NCBI GenBank assembly: GCA_938021675.1
Contig: CALIFY010000031.1
Coordinates: 1 to 60,239 of the forward strand
Reading direction: 5' to 3'
From: an uncultured Acidimicrobiales bacterium
GTDB taxonomy: Bacteria; Actinomycetota; Acidimicrobiia; Acidimicrobiales; SZUA-35
DNA: 60,239 nt
The notes beneath the pieces were generated by a model. The model ran no database searches and was not told the origin of the DNA. It worked only from the letters and a program-made list of their open reading frames with translations. The position numbers were made by a program, and so were the translations under genes. Positions 25,978-36,912 of the stretch are shown piece after piece (position 1 is the first letter of the stretch; each line of letters starts with the position of its first letter).

Positions 25978-26627
25978 CGCACCAGCGTATCCAGCAGCCC
26001 GTCTTCCCCTCACCGATTTGCCCCCGCCAGTCGTCCACTCCCGAGGTGGCGACCGCCAGAGAAACGCTTCCGAGAACTGCTCCCTTGTTCCGGAAACCGA
26101 TGGCAGACAGAAACTCTCTGCACCCGGTCGGGTGGCTCCGAGGCGAACGTGGGCGGCATTCCTGCATTTCACGCCGCCTCGGAGACTTCCCGATCAGACT
26201 GTGCCCCGTACTTCTAGCCGAAGCATGGGCCAACAAACTATGGCCATTTAGATCAACAAAACCGACCGAATTCTAGATGTCACAACGGAAGCGCAGCACA
26301 CTCAGACATGGGTATGAAAAGTGCCTTTTCCCATGGCCTCCAGAGACATCCACCTCTTTCTTGATGTTCGACGTCTACCGACGTGATACGAAAGCCGTAA
26401 AACCTCGACCCTTCGACGACAGGAAAGAATGAGTACACATGAAAGGAGTAGAAGCAACCGACAGGGCACGAGTCGAGACACCCACTAAGCCCGAGCACAA
26501 CTCGGTGACGACCGTCACGTCGATGTCGAGATCAAAGATGACACCGAACGGTGCTGGACAACCCCGAACCAGGCCCATCCGACCAGCGCTCTCACATCGA
26601 GCCGGTGCTACCGGATACGCTCGACGG
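25978..26627. other. 650-bp stretch with no convincing gene
   Basis: Open frames here are short, lack family resemblance and have composition unlike the neighbours. Part of it (about 26200-26450) is less GC-rich than the flanks. It must hold the divergent promoters for gatCAB (-) and the SCP2 gene (+). A small dyad GTGAC-GACC-GTCAC lies near 26505-26520. I see no tRNA cloverleaf and no known riboswitch. A short ATG frame at 26439 preceded by a GAAAGGAG-like string in its own coding bases extends the SCP2 frame upstream but reads unlike protein. Confidence 0.5.
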
Positions 26628-27053
26628 GTGACCAGCTACGACTTCCTGTCCCCCGAGTGGATCACGGCCGCTCGCGCCCTGAGAGACGAATACCGCGACC
26701 GACTCCCGCCAAGCACCATCGAGGCTCGGGTCAACGTCGTGGTCAACGAGGTGCCACACGGACAAGCCGACACGGTGAAGGGACACATCGATACCGCAAC
26801 CGGGCGCACGGTCATCGAAGAAGGCCATATCGACGACGCCGACGTCACCATCACCATCGACTACGCTACGGCACGGGCAGCGTTCGTAACCCGCGATCAA
26901 CAAGAGCTCATGCAGGCCTTCCTCGCCGGCAAAATCCTCGTCGACGGCGACGCCACCCAACTACTGGCCCTCCAGTCCGCACCACCCGAAGTAGACCCGG
27001 CAGCAATCGAGATGTACGAACGACTCGACGCCATGACAAACAAAGACAACTGA
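26628..27053 (+). CDS. Small SCP2 sterol-carrier-like domain protein
   Basis: I chose the GTG at 26628 (MTSYDFLSPEW), giving 141 residues; the same frame extends 63 codons upstream with poor protein character. The body matches the SCP2 fold: NVVVNEVPHG, HIDTATGRTVIEEGHIDDAD, VTITIDYATARAAFV and AFLAGKILVDGDATQLLAL, the last being the typical SCP2 C-terminal motif. SCP2 domains bind lipids or sterol-like molecules in a hydrophobic tunnel. Function in this organism is unknown. The DUF4184 gene starts 12 bases after its stop. Confidence 0.83.
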   Translation: MTSYDFLSPEWITAARALRDEYRDRLPPSTIEARVNVVVNEVPHGQADTVKGHIDTATGRTVIEEGHIDDADVTITIDYATARAAFVTRDQQELMQAFLAGKILVDGDATQLLALQSAPPEVDPAAIEMYERLDAMTNKDN

Positions 27054-27065
27054 GCATTCGGTGTC

Positions 27066-27851
27066 ATGCCGCTAACCTTCCCGGCCCATCAGGCGCCGGT
27101 GCTGCCGCTGAAAATCTGGCGGCCGTCATGGTTCGACGGCATTGCGCTCGTCGTTGGAGCTGCGGCACCCGATCTTCACTACGCCGTCGACCGGTGGCTA
27201 CCGGGTCAAGGCCATCATCTCACCGGTCTATTGATATTTTCGATTCCGTTCACGGTGATCTATTCGGTCGTCTTGCGGCGATGGGCCGTCGATGGTCTTT
27301 TTGGTTCCTTGCCCGATCTTGGGCCGCTCCGCCTCCGAAGCTACCGGGTACTCGGCCGACGGCGACCGACGTTCACGCTGACCCTCGCCTCGGCGACGCT
27401 CGCCGCTGGAACCCACGTCTTCATCGATGGTTTCACCCATCAAAATCGGTTCGGGTCGAACTGGTTCGATTTGAACTCGGTGTGGTTTGAGGCCCCCAAC
27501 GGACCGTTTACGGGCGCCCGCCTCCTCCAGTATCTGGGGCACTCGCTGGGGTCGGTCGTAGCTATCGGTCTCTTTCTCCTCATCGTGGGCCGCGACCACC
27601 TCGACCGTTGGTACGGAGCCGATCAGGTGACTGCCGCCCGTTCGGCTCCGATCCACGGGTCGAGCCGACGTATCGCTGCGATGACGACGTTGGCGGGGGT
27701 CGGCATCGGCCTGTTGTGGAGCATGGCAGCCGACAACCGCGGGTTCATCACCGTCTTCGCCTCCGGCTTCGGCCTGGCCTGCGGATTGCTGGTGGCCGGA
27801 ATCATCGTCGGAGCGATGAGCAGAACCACACGAGACTTCACCCCGAGTTGA
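27066..27851 (+). CDS. DUF4184 family integral membrane protein
   Basis: The product is 261 residues with about six membrane segments. The N-terminus MPLTFPAHQAPVLPLK and the nearby GAAAPDLHYAV are the defining features of DUF4184, related to phospholipase-type membrane metal hydrolases (YdjM/DUF457-like). Conserved His and Asp in AHQAP, APDLHY, GTHVFIDGFTH and YLGHSLGS may bind metal. The biochemical function of the family is not established. It probably forms a two-gene operon with the SCP2 gene. Confidence 0.82.
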   Translation: MPLTFPAHQAPVLPLKIWRPSWFDGIALVVGAAAPDLHYAVDRWLPGQGHHLTGLLIFSIPFTVIYSVVLRRWAVDGLFGSLPDLGPLRLRSYRVLGRRRPTFTLTLASATLAAGTHVFIDGFTHQNRFGSNWFDLNSVWFEAPNGPFTGARLLQYLGHSLGSVVAIGLFLLIVGRDHLDRWYGADQVTAARSAPIHGSSRRIAAMTTLAGVGIGLLWSMAADNRGFITVFASGFGLACGLLVAGIIVGAMSRTTRDFTPS

Positions 27852-27858
27852 CGGCGGC

Positions 27859-30069
27859 CTACTGGTCGCTGGAGAGAATCTCGATCTGGGATCCCATGCG
27901 TATCGACTCCCCGGCAACCGGTCGGGTGGCCAACACTTCAGACCCGACCGCTCCGTTGATAACCACTTGGAAACCGGCGCTCCTCAGCTCTTCGATCGCC
28001 GCCGTGACCTGTTGTCCGGCCACATCGGGCACGGTGACAAACGGCTTCCCCAGCGACACCATCACCGTCACCGTCCCGCCACGGGACAGTTCGCCGCCCG
28101 CCGCCGGGTCGGACCCGATGATCTGTCCTTCCGGCACACTCTCCGAATAGTCCTCGGTGGTTGTCAGCTCCAGGTCAACCGAATCGAGCGCAGATCGGGC
28201 CTGCTCGACGGTCAAGCCGGCCACGGTGGGGATCTCGCGAGGGGACGGACCGGAACTGACCACCAGTTCGACTTCGGTTCCGGTGACAAACTCGGTGCCC
28301 GGTTGGGTTTGTACCCCATCGATCGTGGCCTCAAGCACCACCCCGGCCTCGACGGTTTCGTCGAACCGCTCGGTTTCGGAACCGATCGTCAGCTTGGCCA
28401 GGCGAACCTCGGCCACGACCTCATCCCGAGTCCGACCGACCATCTCGGGCACCGACCGCAGCTCCGGGCCGAGGGAGACGGTGAGCGTCACGTCTCCGCC
28501 ACGCCCGAGCCGCGAACCCGGCTCCGGCACCTGATCGAGAATTGCGCCGGCATCGGTGCCGTCCCGATATTCCTCTTCGACGACGAGCCTCCAACCGTTG
28601 GGTTCGATGACCGCCTCCACCGCGTCCGGTGCCAACTCCGAGTAGTCCTCCACGGCGAACGTCGGCAACCCCACCGGGATGGCCTCGACCTCGGGGCGGC
28701 GGGACTCTCCGACCAGCCGCCCGACCACCAGTCCGCCGACGGCCAGGAGCCCGAACACCATCGCGACGAGCAGCCATTTGCCAATCCGCCGTTTCGACTG
28801 GGGCGCCACATCGATGAAGACGTCATTGGTGTGTTCGCCGAGCGGGGTCTGGTCGGTCTCCGATGACGGCTCCTGCACGCCCTCTGCGGATTCGGCGGTC
28901 AGATCGATCTCGACAGGTGTCAGCCCGTCGTCGGTTTCGTCATCGAAGTACTCTGATGCAGCGGGCTCGGCCAACCCATCGATCCCGGCGGCATCGTCGA
29001 TCTCGGCGGCATCGTCGATCTCGGCGGCATCGTCGATCTCGGCGGCCTGGTCGCCGCTTGCCGAACCCGATGGAATCGCCAGGTTGGAGTCATCGCCCTC
29101 GATGATCAGGTCACCATGGTCGTTGAACCGTACATTCGGTTTCCACGACTCGGCGGTGCCATCGGGTCCGACGCCGTCGGTGTGCGAGGCGCTCGTCACA
29201 TCGACAAGGGTCAATGGCTCGGGGTCGGGAAGATGGCGACAGGCTTCAAGAAAACAATCGAGTAGCTCGCTGGCCGACGCCCGGTGGGACGGGTTGGCCA
29301 ACCCGCCGAGCCGTAACGGTTCGGCCAGCTCGCCGAACGAATCGTCGATCGGGATGTCCTCCGACTGTCGAAGAATCATCGTGCCGAGCGCGTTCTCCTG
29401 TACCAGGGGCACCGAACCGGTAAGCGCTTCGACCAGACACACCGTGAGCGAATAGACGTCGACCAAACCGTCGACCGGGCCGGGGGTCGCCTGCTCGGGG
29501 GCGGCGTATCGAGCGGTCCCGATCAGCACCCCTTCCGGTTCGGTCCACGCTGCCTCGGCCACCGCCCGGGCGATACCGAAGTCGGCGACGTGAATCCGGC
29601 CGTCGTTCCCGAACAACAGGTTGGCCGGTTTTATGTCTCGATGGACAAGTCCCTGATCGTGGGCGGCGGCCAGCCCCTGGGTGGCCTGGAGCCCGATGAA
29701 TGCCGCTTGCGACAACGTCAGCGTGCCACCGACGTCCAAAACGTGACGCAAACTACCGCCGACCAACAATTCGGACACGATGTAGGCGCCACCATCGGCG
29801 CCATCGGCATCGTCGCTCCAGTCGAACACGGTGACGATGTTCGGGTGACTGAGCCGGGCCGCCAACTGCGCTTCGGCCCGAAACAATTTCCGGAACCGCA
29901 AATCCTCCGAGAGGTCGGAACGGAGCTGTTTGACCGCCACGGACCGACCGAGCCGAAGGTCGCTGGCAGCGAACACCTCAGCCGAAGCGCCGGTACCGAT
30001 GCGGGACGTAAGCTCGTATCGATCACCGATAATCCGGCCGACCACCTGGTCGAGGTTGGCTCTCGACAT
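27859..30069 (-). CDS. PASTA-domain Ser/Thr protein kinase (PknB-like)
   Basis: From the ATG at 30069 the protein has 736 residues. The kinase domain spans about 12-275: glycine loop IGTGASAEVF, VAVK (K47), VHRDIKPANLLF, ADFGIARA and GTARYAAPEQ. A long acidic linker with an EIDDAA repeat leads to a membrane helix (LLVAMVFGLLAVGGLVVG). Four extracellular PASTA repeats follow, the last three beginning RSVPEMVG, REIPTVAG and VTVPDVAG. PASTA kinases sense muropeptides or lipid II and regulate cell wall growth and division. Here the gene is not in the usual division cluster; it is divergent from a small membrane-anchored protein at 30117. Confidence 0.95.
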   Translation of the reverse strand: MSRANLDQVVGRIIGDRYELTSRIGTGASAEVFAASDLRLGRSVAVKQLRSDLSEDLRFRKLFRAEAQLAARLSHPNIVTVFDWSDDADGADGGAYIVSELLVGGSLRHVLDVGGTLTLSQAAFIGLQATQGLAAAHDQGLVHRDIKPANLLFGNDGRIHVADFGIARAVAEAAWTEPEGVLIGTARYAAPEQATPGPVDGLVDVYSLTVCLVEALTGSVPLVQENALGTMILRQSEDIPIDDSFGELAEPLRLGGLANPSHRASASELLDCFLEACRHLPDPEPLTLVDVTSASHTDGVGPDGTAESWKPNVRFNDHGDLIIEGDDSNLAIPSGSASGDQAAEIDDAAEIDDAAEIDDAAGIDGLAEPAASEYFDDETDDGLTPVEIDLTAESAEGVQEPSSETDQTPLGEHTNDVFIDVAPQSKRRIGKWLLVAMVFGLLAVGGLVVGRLVGESRRPEVEAIPVGLPTFAVEDYSELAPDAVEAVIEPNGWRLVVEEEYRDGTDAGAILDQVPEPGSRLGRGGDVTLTVSLGPELRSVPEMVGRTRDEVVAEVRLAKLTIGSETERFDETVEAGVVLEATIDGVQTQPGTEFVTGTEVELVVSSGPSPREIPTVAGLTVEQARSALDSVDLELTTTEDYSESVPEGQIIGSDPAAGGELSRGGTVTVMVSLGKPFVTVPDVAGQQVTAAIEELRSAGFQVVINGAVGSEVLATRPVAGESIRMGSQIEILSSDQ
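28987..29040 (+). repeat. 18-bp tandem repeat, three exact copies, in the PASTA kinase linker
   Basis: GGCGGCATCGTCGATCTC is repeated exactly at 28987, 29005 and 29023, with a partial fourth copy after. On the coding strand it gives the hexapeptide EIDDAA. Perfect identity between copies points to recent slippage or gene conversion. Confidence 0.92.
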
Positions 30070-30116
30070 GCTTCGAGCGTAGTGCGAGTGGTGTTCGCCT
30101 TGGCAGAATACGACCA

Positions 30117-30710
30117 ATGATTTCCAGAACCCAGCAATGGCTACTCATCGGTGGGCTGGTAGTTGTCGCCATCGGTGCCCTAACGCTTGGCGCCATCTAC
30201 CAAGATGACGACAAACTCGACGGTGCGGTCATCGTTGGCCTCGACGACGATGCGCCACCGGTCACAACCGCGCTCGGCGAACCTGCGGGATCGGGAGCGA
30301 TCGAGCTCGGAGACAGTCAGGAAAACGGAGAAGAAGGCGGCGGGGAGAGCGACGATTCGTTGGCCAGCGGGCCGATCGAACGATTTTTGCCACGGGCCGG
30401 CGAGGCCAGCGCCTGTAGCGAACGGGTAGGAGTTGATCTACTCGACGGATTCGGGGCCAAGCTGACCATCAATGACGTGACCATCGCTCCCGAAGACATG
30501 AACGTCAACCTCGACGACAACGGCGAGATCACCAGCGAAATCACCGCGTCACGATCCCTCGGCCACTACACATTCCAACCGGACGACAATTGTCCCAACG
30601 GCCGGTTTCTCCGCCCGGTCGACAATGTCCTCCAAGTCTGCGTTTTTCGCCTCGACGACCAAAGCCAACGTTGCACCGTTGTCGAAGAGCGAGTCTTCGA
30701 CGCTCTCTGA
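30117..30710 (+). CDS. Small membrane-anchored protein with four-Cys extracytoplasmic domain, unknown function
   Basis: The product is 197 residues; no family recognised. An N-terminal helix (WLLIGGLVVVAIGALTLGAI) anchors it, followed by an acidic Gly/Glu/Ser linker of about 60 residues and a domain of about 100 residues with four Cys (ASACSERVG, DDNCPNGRF, VLQVCVF, SQRCTVVE) that could form two disulfides. The start lies 47 bases from the divergent PASTA kinase start, so the two share a promoter region, which suggests but does not prove a common pathway. Confidence 0.7.
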   Translation: MISRTQQWLLIGGLVVVAIGALTLGAIYQDDDKLDGAVIVGLDDDAPPVTTALGEPAGSGAIELGDSQENGEEGGGESDDSLASGPIERFLPRAGEASACSERVGVDLLDGFGAKLTINDVTIAPEDMNVNLDDNGEITSEITASRSLGHYTFQPDDNCPNGRFLRPVDNVLQVCVFRLDDQSQRCTVVEERVFDAL

Positions 30711-30797
30711 CATCTCCCCCTCCGCCCGTCTGCCTCGGATACGCACGTCGACCGACCCGCCGACCCTCGCCGTTCGAGGTTGCCGTCGGTCGTGCCG

Positions 30798-33850
<3,053 letters not shown>

Positions 33851-33865
33851 GGCCGGGCCAACCGC

Positions 33866-34651
33866 TCAGTCGACGACGGTAGGGTCGGGGATCAACGTCC
33901 GGCACAAAAACTCGAACGACTGCCACCCGACAACCGGGTTCTCAGCCCATTCGGCAACCTTCTTTGCCCCTTCGTCGGAAATCGGTACCCGCTGCGGCAC
34001 CTTGACATGAACTTCGGCGACCCGTTCGGCCATCACGAAGAATCCCACGGCCTCGGCCACCGAACCACCAGCGGTCAACAGTCCGTGGTTGCGGAGAATG
34101 CACAGTCGGGTCGTTCCCATCGCCGATGCGATCCGCTGACCGGTGGCGAAATCCATCACATTCAGTTCCTCACCGTCGAATATCGACTGGCTGAACACGA
34201 ATGAGCACGCCTCTTGGCTGACCGGCTCGAACGGAGCGACAGCGGCCGACCATGGGGTGCCATACGCCGTGTGGGTATGAGCCACGCACACGGTATCGGG
34301 CCGTGCGTCGTGGATCGGCATGTGAATGTGGAACGCGGTGGTGTTGATCTCGGCCGACCCGGCCCCGCGCCCGTCGACGGCGGGTCCATCGACCACCGAT
34401 CCGTCGGGCCCGACGAGCACGAGATCGGCCACCGTCGCCTGGTCGAAGGGCACGCCATAGCGAAGCAACCAGAAATGGTCGAGACGCTCGGGGTCGCGGG
34501 CGCTGATGTGCCCATCACCGGACTGCCCCCAACGGAGGGCCCCGAAGAGCCGGTATCCGAGGGCACACTGGCGTTGTCGATACCGACGTTGCTCGACCGG
34601 GTCTTCGACGTTTGGCTCAACACCATCGCGTCGCAGCGGGGGGTAGCTCAC
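33866..34651 (-). CDS. Class II aldolase/adducin family protein
   Basis: I chose the GTG at 34651, six bases after a strong GGAGGG; the open frame continues upstream without resemblance to the family. The 261-residue product has GDGHISARDPE, zinc-ligand region VAHTHTAYGTPWSA, a distal LRNHGLLTAGGSVAEAVGF and candidate His in EVHVKVPQ. Family members are zinc-dependent aldolases, epimerases or dehydratases such as L-fuculose-phosphate aldolase and MtnB. The specificity is not clear. The divergent neighbour is a homocysteine methyltransferase-like gene. Confidence 0.87.
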   Translation of the reverse strand: MSYPPLRRDGVEPNVEDPVEQRRYRQRQCALGYRLFGALRWGQSGDGHISARDPERLDHFWLLRYGVPFDQATVADLVLVGPDGSVVDGPAVDGRGAGSAEINTTAFHIHMPIHDARPDTVCVAHTHTAYGTPWSAAVAPFEPVSQEACSFVFSQSIFDGEELNVMDFATGQRIASAMGTTRLCILRNHGLLTAGGSVAEAVGFFVMAERVAEVHVKVPQRVPISDEGAKKVAEWAENPVVGWQSFEFLCRTLIPDPTVVD

Positions 34652-34800
34652 GTGTTGCCCTCCGTTCGTGTTCTTCCGGCTAATTCTCGTCTCGTACAAC
34701 GGAGCCGGAGATTCCACTGCGCAGTGTAGAACATGCCGAGAACCGCCCGCCGTAGCTCTCGGGACATCCGTCGGCCTCGGTGGACGCGCCCTCAGTGGAC

Positions 34801-34830
34801 AAGTGAGACCAGCATTTGGAGAAGTGAGAC
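34801..34830 (+). promoter_or_regulatory. Direct repeats AAGTGAGAC upstream of the homocysteine methyltransferase gene
   Basis: AAGTGAGAC occurs at 34801-34809 and 34822-34830, a 21-base period or two helical turns. The pair lies in the 228-base divergent region between the aldolase and methyltransferase genes, about 50 bases before the latter's ATG. This is a plausible activator or repressor site; no known box matches. Confidence 0.4.
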
Positions 34831-34867
34831 ATGGCACGCCTGTGGTTTGCTGTGACCGAAGCACGCC

Positions 34868-34873
34868 TATCCT
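34868..34873 (+). promoter_or_regulatory. Possible -10 element for the homocysteine methyltransferase gene
   Basis: TATCCT ends seven bases before the ATG at 34880, with a weak TTTGCT 16 bases upstream. It would start transcription at or next to the ATG (leaderless mRNA), consistent with the absence of a Shine-Dalgarno sequence. Confidence 0.35.
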
Positions 34874-34879
34874 CGAAGT

Positions 34880-35896
34880 ATGACCGTTCTCGACACGCTT
34901 CTGTCCCGCCGCGGGTACGCCCTGATCGATGGGGCGACCGGAACGGAGCTGTTCCGCCGAGGGCTCGAATCGGGAGATCCGCCCGAGGCGTGGAACATCG
35001 ACGAGCCGGAAAAGATCAAGTCGGCATATCGGGCCTATGTCGACGCCGGATCCGACCTGTTCCTGACGAACAGTTTCGGCGGCACCCACTACCGGCTTGC
35101 TCTTCACAAACTCGAAGACCAGGTGTTCGAGCTGAACGAAGCGGCGGCCAGACTCGGCCGCGAGGTCGCCGAGTCAACCATGGCCAACCACCCCGACCGA
35201 ATGGTCGTCGTGGCCGGTTCGATGGGACCGACCGGTGAACTGCTAGAACCGATGGGTTCGATGTCCCCTACCGCATGCGCCGCGGCGTTTGAGCAACAGG
35301 CCGAGGGCCTCGCGGCCGGCGGCGCCGACGTACTATGGATCGAGACGATGTCATCGCTCGAAGAGCTTGAGTCGGCGGCCATAGGGGCCCGGCGAGCCTG
35401 CGACCTACCGGTGTGCGCCACCATGAGCTTCGACACCGCCGGCCGTACCATGATGGGGGTGACCGGCACCATGGCCGGTGAGCTAGCGACCCGCCTCGGG
35501 CTCGACGCCATCGGCGCAAACTGTGGCAACAACCTGGCCGACACCGAGGCGGCCATCCGTCAGATGCACGAGGTGAACCCCGAGCTGGTGTTGATCAGCA
35601 AGGGCAACGCCGGCATCCCGGAGTGGCACGGTTCCGAGCTGCACTACACCGGGACTCCGGAGGTGATGGCGGCCTATGCGGTCCGAGCCAGAGAGGCCGG
35701 AGCCAGCTTGATCGGTGCGTGCTGCGGCAGCGAGCCGGAGCACATCACCCTCATGCGGTCGGTCCTCGACGGCGATCAACCGGTGCCGGAGGTCGAAGCG
35801 GTGACCGCCACCACCCAACTGGTTGCGAAAAAGCGTGGCGGCCGCCGTCGAGGCAGACGAGCCGGCGACGTTGCATCTGCACCGGCAGATGACTGA
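34880..35896 (+). CDS. Betaine-homocysteine S-methyltransferase-like protein
   Basis: The product is 338 residues. The homocysteine S-methyltransferase fold is recognised by LIDGATGTELFRRGLE at the N-terminus, LTNSFGGTHYRLALH, and the zinc ligands in GANCG and GACCGSEPEHI. This family moves a methyl group from betaine, S-methylmethionine or a corrinoid protein to homocysteine, yielding methionine. The N-terminal form is closer to BHMT/MtbA-like members than to MetH. The last ~20 residues are an Arg-rich tail (KKRGGRRRGRRAG), unusual for the family and possibly nucleic-acid or membrane binding. Confidence 0.88.
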   Translation: MTVLDTLLSRRGYALIDGATGTELFRRGLESGDPPEAWNIDEPEKIKSAYRAYVDAGSDLFLTNSFGGTHYRLALHKLEDQVFELNEAAARLGREVAESTMANHPDRMVVVAGSMGPTGELLEPMGSMSPTACAAAFEQQAEGLAAGGADVLWIETMSSLEELESAAIGARRACDLPVCATMSFDTAGRTMMGVTGTMAGELATRLGLDAIGANCGNNLADTEAAIRQMHEVNPELVLISKGNAGIPEWHGSELHYTGTPEVMAAYAVRAREAGASLIGACCGSEPEHITLMRSVLDGDQPVPEVEAVTATTQLVAKKRGGRRRGRRAGDVASAPADD

Positions 35897-35922
35897 ATGA
35901 GCGGCCCCGGCCATCACACTGG

Positions 35923-36912
35923 TTAGCGGGGTGCTGCCGCCTTGTGGAGGCGATCCAGCACCGCGTCCAGCAGTCGACCATCGGACGGTGGTAGGACGAC
36001 AAGCCGGTCAACCCCCTCCCGGTCGGCGTCACGAAAAGTTGCATACAGTTCGGCCGCATACCCGCCTGCATCGGCCGGTAGTTTCCAGGCCGGCTCATGA
36101 TCGACGGCGATCGGCGCCATAACCCCCACCGTCTCACCGTTGGTGGGGTCGTCGGTCATCGCAGCGGTGAGCGCTCGCCGAAGGTCGGCCTGGTCGTCGA
36201 CCACCGTCACCACCGCTCGGGGGGCGTAGTGCGAGGCCAACATCCCGGACGCTCTCGCCGGCCCCGACCGTCCATCGAGTATCGGCCCGACGACGAACTC
36301 AAGCTCCACCGTCGAGATCCCCCCTGGTCGTAACAAGACCGGGGCACCCCCCGACGCTTCCCCCGTTCCCGACACGTCGACGATGGTCGACTCAACCCCG
36401 ATCGCCGAACGGCCACCATCGAGCACAATGTTCACCACGTCGCCAAGGTCATCTACGACATGGCGGGCCGTCGTCGGGCTCACAGAACCGAACCGGTTGG
36501 CCGACGGGGCGGCGATACCGCCACCGAACCGCTCCAGTAACTCCATCGCCACCGGCTGATCCGGCACTCGAAGCGCCACCGTGCCAAGTCCCCCGGTCGT
36601 CTCGGGGGCGACGGCGTCGGTACGGTCGACCACGAGGGTGAGCGGACCCGGCCAGAAAGCCTCAGCCAGCGCCAGCGCCTGAGGCGTGACCCGGGCCGCG
36701 TATCGGTCGAGATTGGCCAGGTCGGAGATATGCACGATGAGCGGATGGCCGACCGGTCGGCCCTTGGCCGCGAAAATCTGGGCCACCGCGTCACTCCGAC
36801 CAGCGTCGGCTCCGAGCCCGTAGACGGTTTCGGTTGGGAACGCCACCAGCTCGCCGTCAGCGAGGGCGGCGACCGCCTCGTCGAGCCGTTCAGGGGGCAG
36901 GACCGTGGTCAC
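35923..36912 (-). CDS. sua5: L-threonylcarbamoyladenylate synthase, long Sua5 form
   Basis: The product is 329 residues from a GTG. The YrdC/TsaC domain (GELVAFPTETVYGLGADA, KGRPVGHPLIVHISDL, PSANRFGSVSPT, VESTIVD) is followed by a C-terminal Sua5 domain (GMLASHYAPRA). It makes threonylcarbamoyl-AMP for t6A at position 37 of ANN-decoding tRNAs. The start overlaps the mnmA stop (GTGA), so both are translated from one message. In many actinobacteria sua5 sits next to wecA/atp; here it has moved to a tRNA thiolation operon. Confidence 0.95.
   Translation of the reverse strand: MTTVLPPERLDEAVAALADGELVAFPTETVYGLGADAGRSDAVAQIFAAKGRPVGHPLIVHISDLANLDRYAARVTPQALALAEAFWPGPLTLVVDRTDAVAPETTGGLGTVALRVPDQPVAMELLERFGGGIAAPSANRFGSVSPTTARHVVDDLGDVVNIVLDGGRSAIGVESTIVDVSGTGEASGGAPVLLRPGGISTVELEFVVGPILDGRSGPARASGMLASHYAPRAVVTVVDDQADLRRALTAAMTDDPTNGETVGVMAPIAVDHEPAWKLPADAGGYAAELYATFRDADREGVDRLVVLPPSDGRLLDAVLDRLHKAAAPR

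Noticed and set aside
26280-26498. Cys-rich 72-residue minus-strand frame in the gap before SCP2
   Set aside because: No ribosome binding site, no neighbour, atypical composition; likely random open frame.
27228-27917. 229-residue minus-strand frame over the DUF4184 gene
   Set aside because: No hydrophobic or domain structure and strongly biased in Gly/Arg/Asp; the plus-strand frame has the DUF4184 signature.
34652-35107. N-terminal extension of the class II aldolase to 35107
   Set aside because: The extension overlaps the divergent methyltransferase start and has no family similarity, while a GGAGGG stands before the GTG at 34651.
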